Source: Cristatella mucedo (taxonomy: Eukaryota > Bryozoa > Phylactolaemata > Cristatellidae). Taken from it: a stretch of 64,000 bases of DNA. The DNA lies in NCBI GenBank assembly GCA_009760855.2, contig WPIO01000016.1:6497001-6561000 (forward strand), in the 5' to 3' direction. The translations under genes were made by a program, and so were the position numbers. Each line of letters begins with the position of its first letter. The first letter of the stretch is position 1. This document shows positions 22,401 to 31,689 of the stretch, in pieces. The notes beneath the pieces are model-generated. The model did not search any database. It was not told the DNA's origin and saw only the letters and a program-made list of their open reading frames with translations.

Positions 22401-24143
22401 AATGTTAGTTATGATCGTCAGCAGTTGTTATCGCTTCGTCATCGTAGATCAAATGCATTCCTGGATGTTAATGTTGTTGCTAAGATTCATGAACTATGCA
22501 TTAACAAAAGAAAAGCACCCCGTGGCCACCGCGGTGGCCGGAACCGCCAGATCAGACGCCGCTCGTTGGACGGAAACTGCGAGCTGAGTACCCGCTCGTT
22601 TGGTATTCCTAGCATTGTCTCGAACCGCTCAGCACGCTCCCCCACATGCGTCACTGTAAATCTCTCGAACCTAGTGGTCATCAGGCCTGTTGTAACTCCA
22701 TCGGCTAGACTTAACGCTTGCCTTTGGAATCCTCGCTTAATGTACAATAAATCTCTGGTAATAAGCAACCTTATTTTTGAAAATGGTATCGACCTGCTCG
22801 CCCTAACTGAAACTAGGCTGAAATCGATAAACTGCCCGACAATTAAAGGCGCAACCCCGTCTGATTTCTCGTTCTTTCACACCACTAGATCAATCAAAAC
22901 TGGAGGTGGAGTTGCTATTTTCGTGCGCTCGAAATTCAACTTCAAGACATTTGTAGTACCTTCGAAGCAGTCTTTTGAATCAATTGTCTTGGTCTCATCC
23001 ATAAAAAAGCTGCCGGTGGTGGCAGTAGTCTACCGCCCACCAGGTACCCAGTCCTCCTTTACCTCAGATTTCTCCGACCTCATTTCGATTCTGTGTGCAA
23101 GATATCGATCCTTTCTCATTATGGTTAATTTCTACGTTCACTTTGAAAACTTATCTGACGCTTTCCGCATCGAATTTCGTGCATTGACTGACTCATTCTC
23201 TCTTGTGGCTCATGTGCATGGCCCTACTCACATCAAGGGTCACACACTCGACCAGATTTTCTCATACAATTGCACTTTGTCATCACCAATTATGACCAAA
23301 TCCTGCTTATCTGACCACGTGCAGATCTCATTCAATCTACAGTGTGTGCCCACCTCCTCCTCTAAAATAACCTGTGGATCGCGAAACCTCAAGACCCTTG
23401 ACATCGATGCTGTCCGTGCGAGAATATCTGCTTCACCTCTGCTGCTGAGTCCTCCCTCCGATCTGTCATCATTGTTAGATAGCTACAAAACGACACTAGC
23501 TGACACGCTCGACGAGTTTGCACCTCTGACAAAGGGAACTGTGCGCCCCCGCCCAGACGGCCTACGGTTTACAACAGACATTGAACTAGCCAGGTCTACT
23601 AAGCGAAAGCTTGAAAAAGCATACGAAAGATCTGGACTGACTGTCCATCGACAGGCATATGAAGACTACAGTAGATCGTACCAATCGATCCTAGCAAAGG
23701 CCAAGTCTATCTTCTATAGAAACATTGTTGAATCACAGATGCACACTCCAAAAATGCTGATGTCAACGATTAACCATCTCCTCAACCGTTCCCAGATTAG
23801 CTCCTTACCGGATGATCCATGTGGTGATCTAGCCAATCGCTTCTCTCGATTCTTTGTGCAGAAGATGGACAAGATCAGGGAATCCATCCCTGCGATGACA
23901 ACATCCCCACTTGATTGCTGTTCCCCAATTCCTGGCTGCACCTCAATGTCTACATTTAAGCAGGTCACTAATGATCTAGTCCTGAAGTTCGTATCTAAAT
24001 CAAAGAAGACAACAAGTCCTCTGGACCCTATTCCTACTGTCCTGCTCCTACGTTCCATTGATCTGCTGCTGCTATGCAAAACTAACATCATTAACATGTC
24101 ATTAGCCTCAGGTCATGTCCCAGCACCTTTCAAAAAGCTGTAG
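22329..24143 (+). pseudogene. Chimeric frame: old-LINE RT start fused to young-LINE endonuclease
   Basis: A 604-codon frame. The first about 25 residues (to SGRIQSIDVNV) come from the old element's RT. The rest is the young element's ORF, starting near YDRQQLLSLRHRR. The endonuclease has LLALTETRLK (catalytic Glu in TET), a GGGVAIFVRS block, VVAVVYRPPG, and a C-terminal SDHVQISFNL box with the conserved Asp-His. One expected Asp-containing motif reads IMVNFYVHFE where related elements commonly have GDFN, so endonuclease activity is doubtful. The frame stops after APFKKL because one base is missing before the RT. Confidence 0.85.
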
Positions 24144-24329
24144 TCAGGCCACTTCTCAAGAAAGCGACACTAGACCAAGAGAACTTAAGCAACTACCGCC
24201 CAATTTCCCTTCTACTACTCCTATCAAAGACACTGGAAAGGGTCGTGGCGGACCAGCTGAACTCATATATCGAAACCTCACACCTTGCTCGTAAGTTCCA
24301 GTTTGGTTTTAGAGCTTATCTTTGTTTGT

Positions 24330-24625
24330 GAGCCGTGATGGCACACTAGGTAAGGTGGTTGCTTTCACGACCTCGGTCCCGAGGTCGTGAGTTCGACTCC
24401 TGCGGTGGGCGACTCTTTATCGCCACTGCAAGCGGTGGTGATAGCCCTAAAAGTCTCTTCTGTCGCTATACAAAAAGAGGCTGTTTAATCAGCTAGGATT
24501 TTTTTAAGCATGATATTACTCACCATTCAATCGCGTTACCTTTTGCAGAAAATTTAAAGCGCCTAGAAAGAGATTGAGTTCTCTGAGGGCGCTTTATCAA
24601 GTGCCTTATTATTATTATTACTATA
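24330..24625 (+). mobile_element. Full-length SINE1 inserted in the young LINE's RT
   Basis: tRNA-like head (GAGCCGTGATGGCACACTAG; box B-like GAGTTCGACTCCTGCG), body to AGCTAGGATTTTTTTAAG, then the LINE-derived half: CATGATATTACTCACCATTC, TTTAAAGCGCCTAGAAAG, TTCTCTGAGGGCGCTTTATC, (TTA)n. The RT frame resumes right after it at CACTCCACACAGTCAGC. It is the best copy for defining the family, about 295 bases. Confidence 0.9.
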
Positions 24626-24634
24626 ATCACTCCA

Positions 24635-25783
24635 CACAGTCAGCATTGCTCAGGGTATACAACGACCTACTTAGGAATGCAGACATGGGTAAAGTGTCTC
24701 TGCTTGTTTTGCTCGATCTTTCGGCAGCTTTTGATACCATCGATCACAAAGATCTTCTAGAGCGCCTCTCATCTCGCCTGGGCATCACTGGTACTGCTCT
24801 GCAGTGGTTCAGGTCCTATCTGTGGCCAACTCCAGAGTATCGACGTGAATGGACTAAGGTCATCCGAGGTACCTCTGAAATATGGGGTACCTCAGTGCTT
24901 CGTGCTAGGTCCGGTTCTTTTCACGGTGTGTACTCTCCCTCTTGCTGATGTGATAGCCAAGCACAATCTAGGCTTTCACTTCTATGCGGATGACACTCAG
25001 TTGTACCTTTGCTTTGATCCCTCCCAGCCTTTGAGCACCTCAAATTCTCTCAACTCACTTGCTGCATGCATTTATGAAATCCGCACATGGATGGCAGCAA
25101 ATTTTCTAAAACTTAACGATTATAAAACTAACTTACTAGTTATGGGCAAACCCAGTGTGATCCAGAGATTGGACAGGCTGACTCTCAAAATTGGCTCTGC
25201 CAGCATATCTCCAGTTGAATCAGCTCGAAATCTAGGTGTCATATTCCAAAGTGACCTCTCGTTAGACGACCATATCAGCTCCACAGTCAAATCTGCCTAT
25301 TTTCAGCTTCATAACATTGCTAAAATTCGGGCTTGTTTAGATAAGAATACCACGTCCAAGTTGGTCCATGCATTCGTGACATCCCGTCTCGACTTCTGCC
25401 ACTCACTGCTTACTGGCCTACCGGCATGTGCGATCAGGCGATTGCAGCTGGTGCAAAACTCTGCAGCTAGGCTTGTCTGTCGTGAACTTAGCAGTTGCCA
25501 CATTACACCACTTCTCGCCGACCTGCACTGGCTACCAGTTAGCAACGGATTGACTTCAAGGTTTTGTCGTTCAGTTTTAGGTCACTCCATTCTTTGGCTC
25601 CAGCCTATCTCTCAGATATACTCCCCCATCAGGCCAAGCATCGTACCACCCGCTTTTCGGAATCCAACAGTTTACAAATACCTCGTACAAACCTCAAATC
25701 CTTTGGAGACCGTGCATTTAGCTAGTATGCTCTCAAAGACTAGAACTCCCTCCCGACCTGCGTCAGAACATCTCCTGACCTGA
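24635..25783 (+). pseudogene. Reverse transcriptase region of the young LINE, frameshifted
   Basis: RT motifs in order: LLVLLDLSAAFDTIDH (first catalytic Asp), LGITGTALQWFRSYL, then a frameshift, [17 protein letters not shown] (YADD catalytic box), LNDYKTNLLVMG and VESARNLGVIFQSDLSLDDH. After these comes the CR1/L2-type C-terminal region ending in LLADLHWLPV. The last part (from about 25,535) is read in a shifted frame compared with the copies at 35.8, 40.6 and 59.7 kb. QCFVLGPV replaces the usual QGSVLGPV. Confidence 0.88.
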
Positions 25784-25856
25784 CCACATTTAAAAAGAAC
25801 TTAGGGTGCTTTATCAAGTGAGAGTGCTTTATCATCTGAGGGTACTTTATCAAGTG

Positions 25857-25888
<32 letters not shown>
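25784..25888 (+). repeat. Triplicated 3' hairpin arm and (ATT)n tail
   Basis: The 3' end repeats a 17-18 base unit three times (GTGCTTTATCAAGTG, GTGCTTTATCATCTG, GTACTTTATCAAGTG) before the (ATT)n run at about 25,858-25,887. The long UTR seen in other copies is missing here. Confidence 0.8.
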
Positions 25889-25891
<3 letters not shown>

Positions 25892-26340
25892 AACAAAGGT
25901 CATCTGACGAACCGCTGAAGTACTTGGTAGCACAGGGCTCTGTGCTTTGTCTCGTTCTTTTCGCATTGTATAGTCTTCCTCTTTCCGATGTCACCGCCTA
26001 GCTACAATCTAGGTGTTCATTTCTATGCAGATGACAGTCACCATACGTTTGCTCTGATAAGTAGGCCTCCAGCAGGTCAAATGCTCTCAACTCCCTTGCT
26101 GAGTATATTGATGACAGCCACACATAGGTGGTAGCAAAGTTTCTCAAACTAAATGAAGACACAACCAACTTACAATGTTATGATTAACACCTTACCATGT
26201 TAGTTATGAACAAACCAAGTGTGAGTCAGAAACTGGAAAGATTATTGCTCAAAATCTGCCCAGTCAGCAGATATCCTGTTGAATCGGCACGTAACCTATG
26301 TGCCTGTTCCAAAGTGACGTTTTACTAGGTGAACACATAA
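25889..26340 (+). mobile_element. Old LINE family A copy, part 3 (RT with decayed YADD region)
   Basis: Resumes exactly where part 2 stopped: NEQRSSDEPLKYLVAQGSVL corresponds to [16 protein letters not shown] in the young copy. The catalytic region is stop-ridden. It ends at GTGAACACATAAG, where a - strand LINE tail is inserted. Confidence 0.8.
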
Positions 26341-26736
26341 GAATAATAATAATAATAATATTGCACTTGATAAAGCGCCCTCACAGAACTTAATCTCTTT
26401 CTAGGCGCTTTACATTCGCTGCAAAGTGATATGCAATAGAATAGTAAGTAAAATCATGCTTGAAAAACAAACAAAATGAATAATATGGTTAGGGGTAACA
26501 TGCACAGGGTCAGCATGCAAATGTGGTTAGTGGCAGCATGCACAGTGTCAGCACGCATAAGCACATCAAGGACGAATCACAGGGACCCACTAAATGCTTT
26601 TCTAAATAGGTGTGTTTTTAAGTTTATTTTAAATGTGGTCAGGTCATGGGATGTTCTGACGCAGGTCGGGAGGGAGTTCCATGCTTTGGGAGCATACAAA
26701 CTAAATGCACGGTCTCCAAAGGATTTAAGGTTTGAC
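26341..26736 (-). mobile_element. 5'-truncated LINE family A insertion
   Basis: Starts with AATAATAATAATAATATTGC (reverse of the tail), CTTGATAAAGCGCCCTCACA and the whole 3' UTR, and ends in the last RT codons (CGGTCTCCAAAGGATTTAAG). ACATAAG on the left and ACATCAG on the right look like a 7-base target duplication with one change. Confidence 0.85.
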
Positions 26737-27936
26737 ATCAGCTCGGCAGTTAAGTTGGCCTACTTCTGCTACATAACATTCTTAGAATTTGGCCTTATTA
26801 GATAGGAATACCACATCAAAGTTAGTCCGTGCATTTTTGACATTCAGTCTTGACTTCCCTAACTCACTGCTTCTTGGGCTGCCGGCATGTGCAATCAAGC
26901 ACTTTCAGCTGGTGCAAAACTCTGCAGCTAGGTTTATCTGTCGTGAACGTCTCAGTTGCCACGTCACACCACTTCTGGCATCCCTGCACTGGCTGCCAGT
27001 CTAGCCACGGATCGACTTCAAGGTTTCGCCACCCACTTTCTGGCTTTAGTAGGCTGGAATAGTACATCCAAATTGGTCTATACATTTGTAACATCCCGTC
27101 TTGACTCATGTAACTCACGGTTGCTGGACTACTTGTAGTTTGAGTGTAGGCCGGCTCCTCTAATGAGCCTGTGATGTGGCATGGACACTGGCCGGTAACC
27201 GCTCGTGGCCAGATGGTGGATTCACCAGCAGGATCGGCCGCTGCACAGTTGTGGTCCTCGATTAATCATCGGGGTCAACCGGAGGAGTGGAAGGAGAGAC
27301 TCTAGTGTGAGAAGGGGCAAAGGCAGTCGTGCGTCTTGCCGCTCCGTGCGTTGTACTATAAACCGTTGGCGTTGTTCTGGGCCAGCGTTCTGTATGCCGA
27401 ACCACACTACTGGCCTGCGAAATCAGCCGCTTACAGTTGGTGCAAAACTCTGCAGCTGGGCTTGTCTGCCCTGAGCATCAAAGTTGCCACACCACTACTT
27501 GCAGACCTGCACTGGCTTCCTAGCAAGCAGCGTATCGACACCTCATGGTTTTCTCACACAGTTTTGGGTCGATTCATTCTCATGCCCTAACTTAGCCATC
27601 TGAACTACTCGCCCACCAGGCTAAGCGTACACTCGCTTGTCTGACTCACATCGTTAAGCTATACTTTGTCCGTACCTCAAGTTCTTCGGAGAACGTGCCT
27701 TCAGCTCGTCTGCGCCCAAAGCCTGGATTTCATTCCCGACTTGCATCACGACATCCCCTGACGTGACCACATTTAAAAAGGAAGCTTAAAACACCTGTCT
27801 ATTACAGCATTTAGAGGGTCCATGTGATTCGTCCTCTTTGTGCTTATGTGTGCTGACACTGTGCTCGCTCCAACTAACAATGTCTACACGTTGACAATGT
27901 GAGCGTCACATCTAACAATGTCATGATAGCCGTGGT
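26737..27936 (+). mobile_element. Old LINE family A copy, part 4 (C-terminus and 3' UTR, partly duplicated)
   Basis: The RT C-terminus appears twice. The first pass is SKLVRAFLTF...CAIKHFQLVQNSAARFICRE...LHWLPV (26.8-27.0 kb). A second begins at STSKLVYTFVTSRLD (27.06 kb) and continues after 27,396 with CRYSWCKTLQLGL-type decayed sequence. A foreign block of about 260 bases (27,135-27,395) separates the halves of the second pass. The family 3' UTR follows to about 27,930. Confidence 0.7.
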
Positions 27937-28216
27937 AGGGCCGTGATAGCCCAGTAGGGAAGTGGCTTGCTTTTCACGACCGAAGTCGTGGGCTCGATTC
28001 CTGCAGCGGGAGATCTTGTACTGCCAACTGCAAGCGGTGGGGAAAGAGGTTTAGGCTCAGCTGCCGCTATGCGAATGAGGCTATTAAATCGGCCAATATC
28101 TTTATGACATTGTGAATTCTAATACTAATAATTTGGTCGTGCTTTCTTTACAGCATCTTTAAAGCGCCTAGAAAAGAGATTCGGTTCTCTGGGGGGCTCT
28201 AAAAATATATTATTGT
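27937..28216 (+). mobile_element. Full-length SINE1
   Basis: GCCGTGATAGCCCAGTAGGG, then GGGCTCGATTCCTGCAGCGG (box B-like), GAGGCTATTAAATCGGCC, and the LINE-like half TTTAAAGCGCCTAGAAAAGA with GGTTCTCTGGGGGGCTCT. More diverged than the copy at 24.3 kb. Confidence 0.8.
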
Positions 28217-28389
28217 AGTAGCTCACGTTGAGCATGTCTCTATCGTGACTCACCGACCTACCAATCTTGCTGCGGGCGGCGCTGGCTGCATGTCTGCTAA
28301 GTCGGCCCCTATAGCGTCATAGAAGCGTTTCACGCACTCAGCAACTAAATGCGCACGCACTCACTCCTGGAACCTATGGCGGCGCCGAG

Positions 28390-28460
28390 TTAGATGTTGA
28401 TGATTAGAGTTACATGATTAGAGTTAGATGATTAGAGTTAGATGATTAGAGTTAGATGAT
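28390..28460. repeat. 14-base minisatellite (GATTAGAGTTAGAT)n
   Basis: About four tandem units, with one TACAT variant, between 28,401 and 28,460. It lies upstream of the isolated CAP exon. Confidence 0.9.
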
Positions 28461-28746
28461 GCCGAATCTCGCTGTTCACAGGCGCATAGTGCAAGCACAT
28501 ATGCACACGCTGCCGCAGTAAACCTATTTCTGGCGATTTTTCAGACGCCGCTGCCGCTGCTGCTGCTGCAGCAGCCAGAGCCGCCAGAGCCTGTAGCAGC
28601 AGCAGCTGAGTGCAGAGCTCGAGAAGCCTTGCGTCGGCCACGCGTGCGCTTGCCTCGGCCGAGCTACTGAAACTAGCCGCACCGTGTCTCTGGAACTAGC
28701 CAACCGCTCCTCCAATAGACTTGCTCCGCCGACGTCATCGTCGAAG

Positions 28747-28827
28747 GCGGAGAACCGAAGGAGAACTGGTACAGCGAGGAGAGCAAATACAGCAACCACG
28801 ACGCAGCGAGGTTTGACTGGAGCATAT
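28747..28827 (+). pseudogene. Lone copy of CAP exon 3
   Basis: Reads [20 protein letters not shown], aligning with exon 3 of the CAP gene at 12,479 ([19 protein letters not shown]) in the same splice phase. It starts after AAG with GC completing a Gly codon and can end at T|GTTGGC, one codon longer than exon 3. WYSEE, with the conserved Glu, is intact. No exon 1, 2 or 4 counterpart was found within several kb on this strand. It may be a relic of a duplicated gene or an exon whose partners are too diverged for me to see. Confidence 0.75.
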
Positions 28828-28829
28828 GT

Positions 28830-29930
28830 TGGCCACCCTTGCGGCGACGCGCGGCGGAAGTGGCCTCTGGCGGATACTCGCTTATCGTGGGAGCTTTACA
28901 ATCGCGTTGACGAATCCTAATTTGCTCTCGTGCGGGCGATCGAAATGAGAGCAACTCAACGAAGGCACTGGAAGCCTGAGCGTCGCATTTGCTGCTGCTG
29001 CTAACCGAAACTAGATGTTAGGCTACTCCCCGCCGCCCCCCCCCCGCATTTACTGCTGCTGCTGCTGCTGCGAAATCTGCTCCGTGGGCGTGCAGAGGCC
29101 GTGTTCTAAGAATACTGACAGGCTGCCGTGAGCTAAATCGGTCAAATTATGACATCGTAAAAATTAGTGGCGGTTACTGAATTCAAACAAGTAGCTCCCC
29201 TTTGGCAGTGGAAAATATACCGGTAGCTCTTCCGCAAGGACGCGAACTTGTTATCTCAGGAATGTGCGTCTTTGATTTCGCGCTCTTGATTAGAGCCGGA
29301 AGCCTTGTCAACCGATTGACTCTAGCGCCGCCGCCCGCCCCGACCAAGCCACGGCAAGAGAGCGCGGCAAGACGTGCGTGTCGATAGAGTGGCGCCAGAT
29401 ACCTTTATTTAACCTGCCGTCGCAATTCTTAATACGCAGTAACCAAACGCTAACGTAGTCGATAAAGCGATTCGCGCGACATGGCCGTTCCGTTAAATGG
29501 TTGATCTCTAGATAGAGCCTTGCCCGAGTCTTGTCCCGCCTCCAAACTGCTGCTCGTCAGTGTCGTCGAGCTCCTTTCCTTTCAATGGAACCACCCAACC
29601 GGAAGACGGAAGCAGGACGTGGCATTTCGTTCAAGCACCCTTCCGTCGGCAGGTGCAGAAGAGCGGGATTTTCGCATGCAGCAGCGCGCCAGTTACGCGC
29701 CAGTTTGCAGCTACGCCAGAAAACCCGTCGCCGATGCCGGTCGCCAGGCGCGCGTTTTCTAATTTTTCACCTTACGGATGCGCGGATTCTGCAGGCTGTC
29801 ACGACGGGATGCAGATGCAGCTGCGGTCGGACATTGTGCGGCGACGCACCGCTAGTGCACGCCGCGAGACCCGGTCTGTTGGCGAGCGAATGCTGGTACC
29901 GAAAGCCACCTAGGCTGCGAGTGCGCTATA
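28830..29930. other. GC-rich unassigned region with (GCT)n
   Basis: Short (GCT)n runs occur at 28,989-29,000 and 29,053-29,072, each after GCATTTRCTGCTG. A 212-codon frame from 29,531 runs on into a repeat at 29.94 kb and shows no motif, so it is not called as a gene. Confidence 0.4.
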
Positions 29931-29934
29931 CAAA

Positions 29935-30028
29935 AATCTCCGACCTAACACCCACTTGGTCTTTATGGCTTTGTGGAGTTACAGACAGAGATACATTGCA
30001 TTACATTACTTTACATTCCAGGGAAGCT
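29935..30028 (+). mobile_element. (ATTAC)n-tailed repeat, 3' end only
   Basis: CACCCACTTGGTCTTTATGG, then GTGGAGTTACAGACAGAGAT and ACATTGCATTACATTAC. It is the reverse complement of the start of the blocks at 46.48 and 52.25 kb. The pentanucleotide run suggests the 3' tail of a retroposon. Confidence 0.7.
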
Positions 30029-30700
30029 GCGGCCTCCACGTGCCTTTGTTTTGTCGTTTTACGCGTCGACGATTGGGGAACGAGCGTGCCAGTTGCGTCT
30101 TCATCGCAAACTAAACGTACGCGTGAGTGCCAGGTTTGCCAGAACTACCTGACTCAGCCAACCGCTTAGCTAGGCGCGTGCGCCGGCTGCTCTGAATGAC
30201 CGCTCCATTCAGAGACGTCAGAGCATACGCACGTGCTTTGCACTTCTGCCTTTAAAAAACCATTCATGGATGCGGCGACGCCTCTGCCTCTGAGATTTTA
30301 AAAGGAAAATCTGCCTCGCGAAGCACGGGCGAAGCAAGAGTGGGTGTTAAGGCACGAATCTCCGGGAACTTCTCATATTATTTCAACCCGTCCAGAACGC
30401 TTTCGCTCTATACGGCGAGCAGTGAAGTGCTCTCACTTCCCTCGGCAAGCCCTCAACAAACCCAGTGAGCCACTCCGTACTCATCGAATGTGTATATTGC
30501 GCTACCATAAACCCCTAGTAACAAGAATGCGTAACGCGTCATAGCCTGACGGGTCACTAAAGTTACAGCACAAAGCCTGGCTGTCTGCGATCACTCCGAT
30601 TAGTCTGCATTTTTGCGCTCACATTTGAGTCTCTCTGCTCGTGACTAGCGCTGTGCTACCTGGCAGGTATCGGTCCTATAGAATAGCAGGGAAAATAACT
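30029..30700. other. No recognised feature
   Basis: No coding pattern or known repeat seen. A weak near-palindrome (AGATTTTAAAAGGAAAATCT) lies at about 30,292. Confidence 0.4.
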
Positions 30701-30708
30701 TGACTTAC

Positions 30709-30764
30709 TGCGGAGGCGGCAGCTGCTCTGCGATGCGGGTTTCCCGAAAGAGAATTTGCTTAAC
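30709..30764 (-). CDS. Candidate small exon, unidentified - strand gene
   Basis: On the - strand, GTTCTCAGCAG precedes GTTAAGCAAATTC, and the block ends CCGCA|GTAAGT, a strong donor. It codes VKQILFRETRIAEQLPPPQ without a stop. Both splice sites look good but the block is only 56 bases. I do not recognise the protein and cannot prove linkage to the other candidate exons; the stop codon in the block at 31.3 kb argues against a direct join to that one. Confidence 0.35.
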
Positions 30765-31294
30765 CTGCTGAGAACAAGCTAGAACAATGTTGCTGGATTT
30801 GCCATTTTTCATAAGCGCGTAGTTTGTACACATGCATCTATATAGATAATTTTTAATAGTGAAGATCCGTTTCTTGCTAAGAAAAACATCAAGCAACGTG
30901 GGTCTACTTTTGTAAATGGGGGGGCGAGAAACGATCGTCGCGGTAAAAGCAAACTAAAATGACAGTTTGCGGTTCTTCCAACATTGGACTAGTTTAAATC
31001 CATCACAAGTCGCAGCATATGCAACCTTCCAAAAGAAAATGCATTTATTAGACATGCTGTTTGCCCCGGTGCCACGTAACCCCTGTGGAACGTTCAGAAT
31101 TTACTCACTTTCAGCTTTTTGGTTACCTTGCAGGCGTAAAAATCGCCAGCAGATTTAGGGAACAAAATCGCTCTGAAGACGCGTCATAAGACTTCGGAGG
31201 CGGCGGCCTCGCAATAATCTTTAATGGCTGTTAAAGATAAAAAAACGTAAAAAACAGCACGTTTCTACAGCACAGCGAGCCAATCGTCTTGAAC

Positions 31295-31433
31295 TTAATC
31301 TCCGCTTGCATGGAATTCATCCTCGATGAGATCCAGGGGAGGGAGCAACGAAGTTGGACGCTCTTGTTTGTGTAGACAGATCCCTTCCGTTTGTAGAAGC
31401 GACTGCATGAGCTTCAGCGTCTCCAGCGTCAAC
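31295..31433 (-). CDS. Candidate terminal exon, unidentified - strand gene
   Basis: After CTCACGGTAG the - strand codes LTLETLKLMQSLLQTEGI and an acidic end (DLIEDEFHASGD), then TAA at 31,295-31,297. The composition looks like protein, with a helical Leu pattern. The acceptor has a poor pyrimidine tract, and a second frame is also open over the same bases. No family recognised. Confidence 0.35.
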
Positions 31434-31547
31434 CTACCGTGAGGCACATTACATTAATTCAAGTTTGAAGTGCCGGAGCTGAGACGGCCGTCACTAAGTC
31501 GATATGATGTGTAGGGCAGCAGTGCGCCCTGTTTCCAATTAGTTTTC

Positions 31548-31686
<139 letters not shown>

Positions 31687-31689
31687 TTG

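Larger units (their letters stand above)
22401..25888 (+). mobile_element. Young LINE, CR1/L2-type, inserted in the older LINE
   Basis: This is the most complete element of the window, about 3.5 kb including an inserted SINE1. In order: a basic N-terminal segment (RGHRGGRNRQ), APE-type endonuclease, linker, reverse transcriptase with the FYADDTQLY catalytic box, a short 3' UTR and an (ATT)n tail. Single-base frameshifts (about 24,131, within the RT near 24,820, and near 25,535) and the SINE at 24.33 kb make it inactive. The flanking old LINE reads continuously across it, so both edges are well placed. AATG occurs at both junctions and may be a target duplication. CR1/L2 grouping rests on motif style and 3' hairpin; a phylogeny was not possible. 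Confidence 0.85.

Noticed and set aside
24330-24420. Functional tRNA gene
   Set aside because: The tRNA-like head is repeated with substitutions at eight sites, lacks a pairing acceptor stem, and continues into a SINE body.
28500-28640. Poly-Ala/Leu-rich - strand frames near 28.5 kb
   Set aside because: They come from (GCT/CTG)n-rich sequence. No splice-consistent gene model includes them.
29531-30169. 212-codon + strand frame
   Set aside because: It runs through an (ATTAC)n repeat copy, shows no motif and lies in GC-rich sequence where stops are rare. No splice context supports it.
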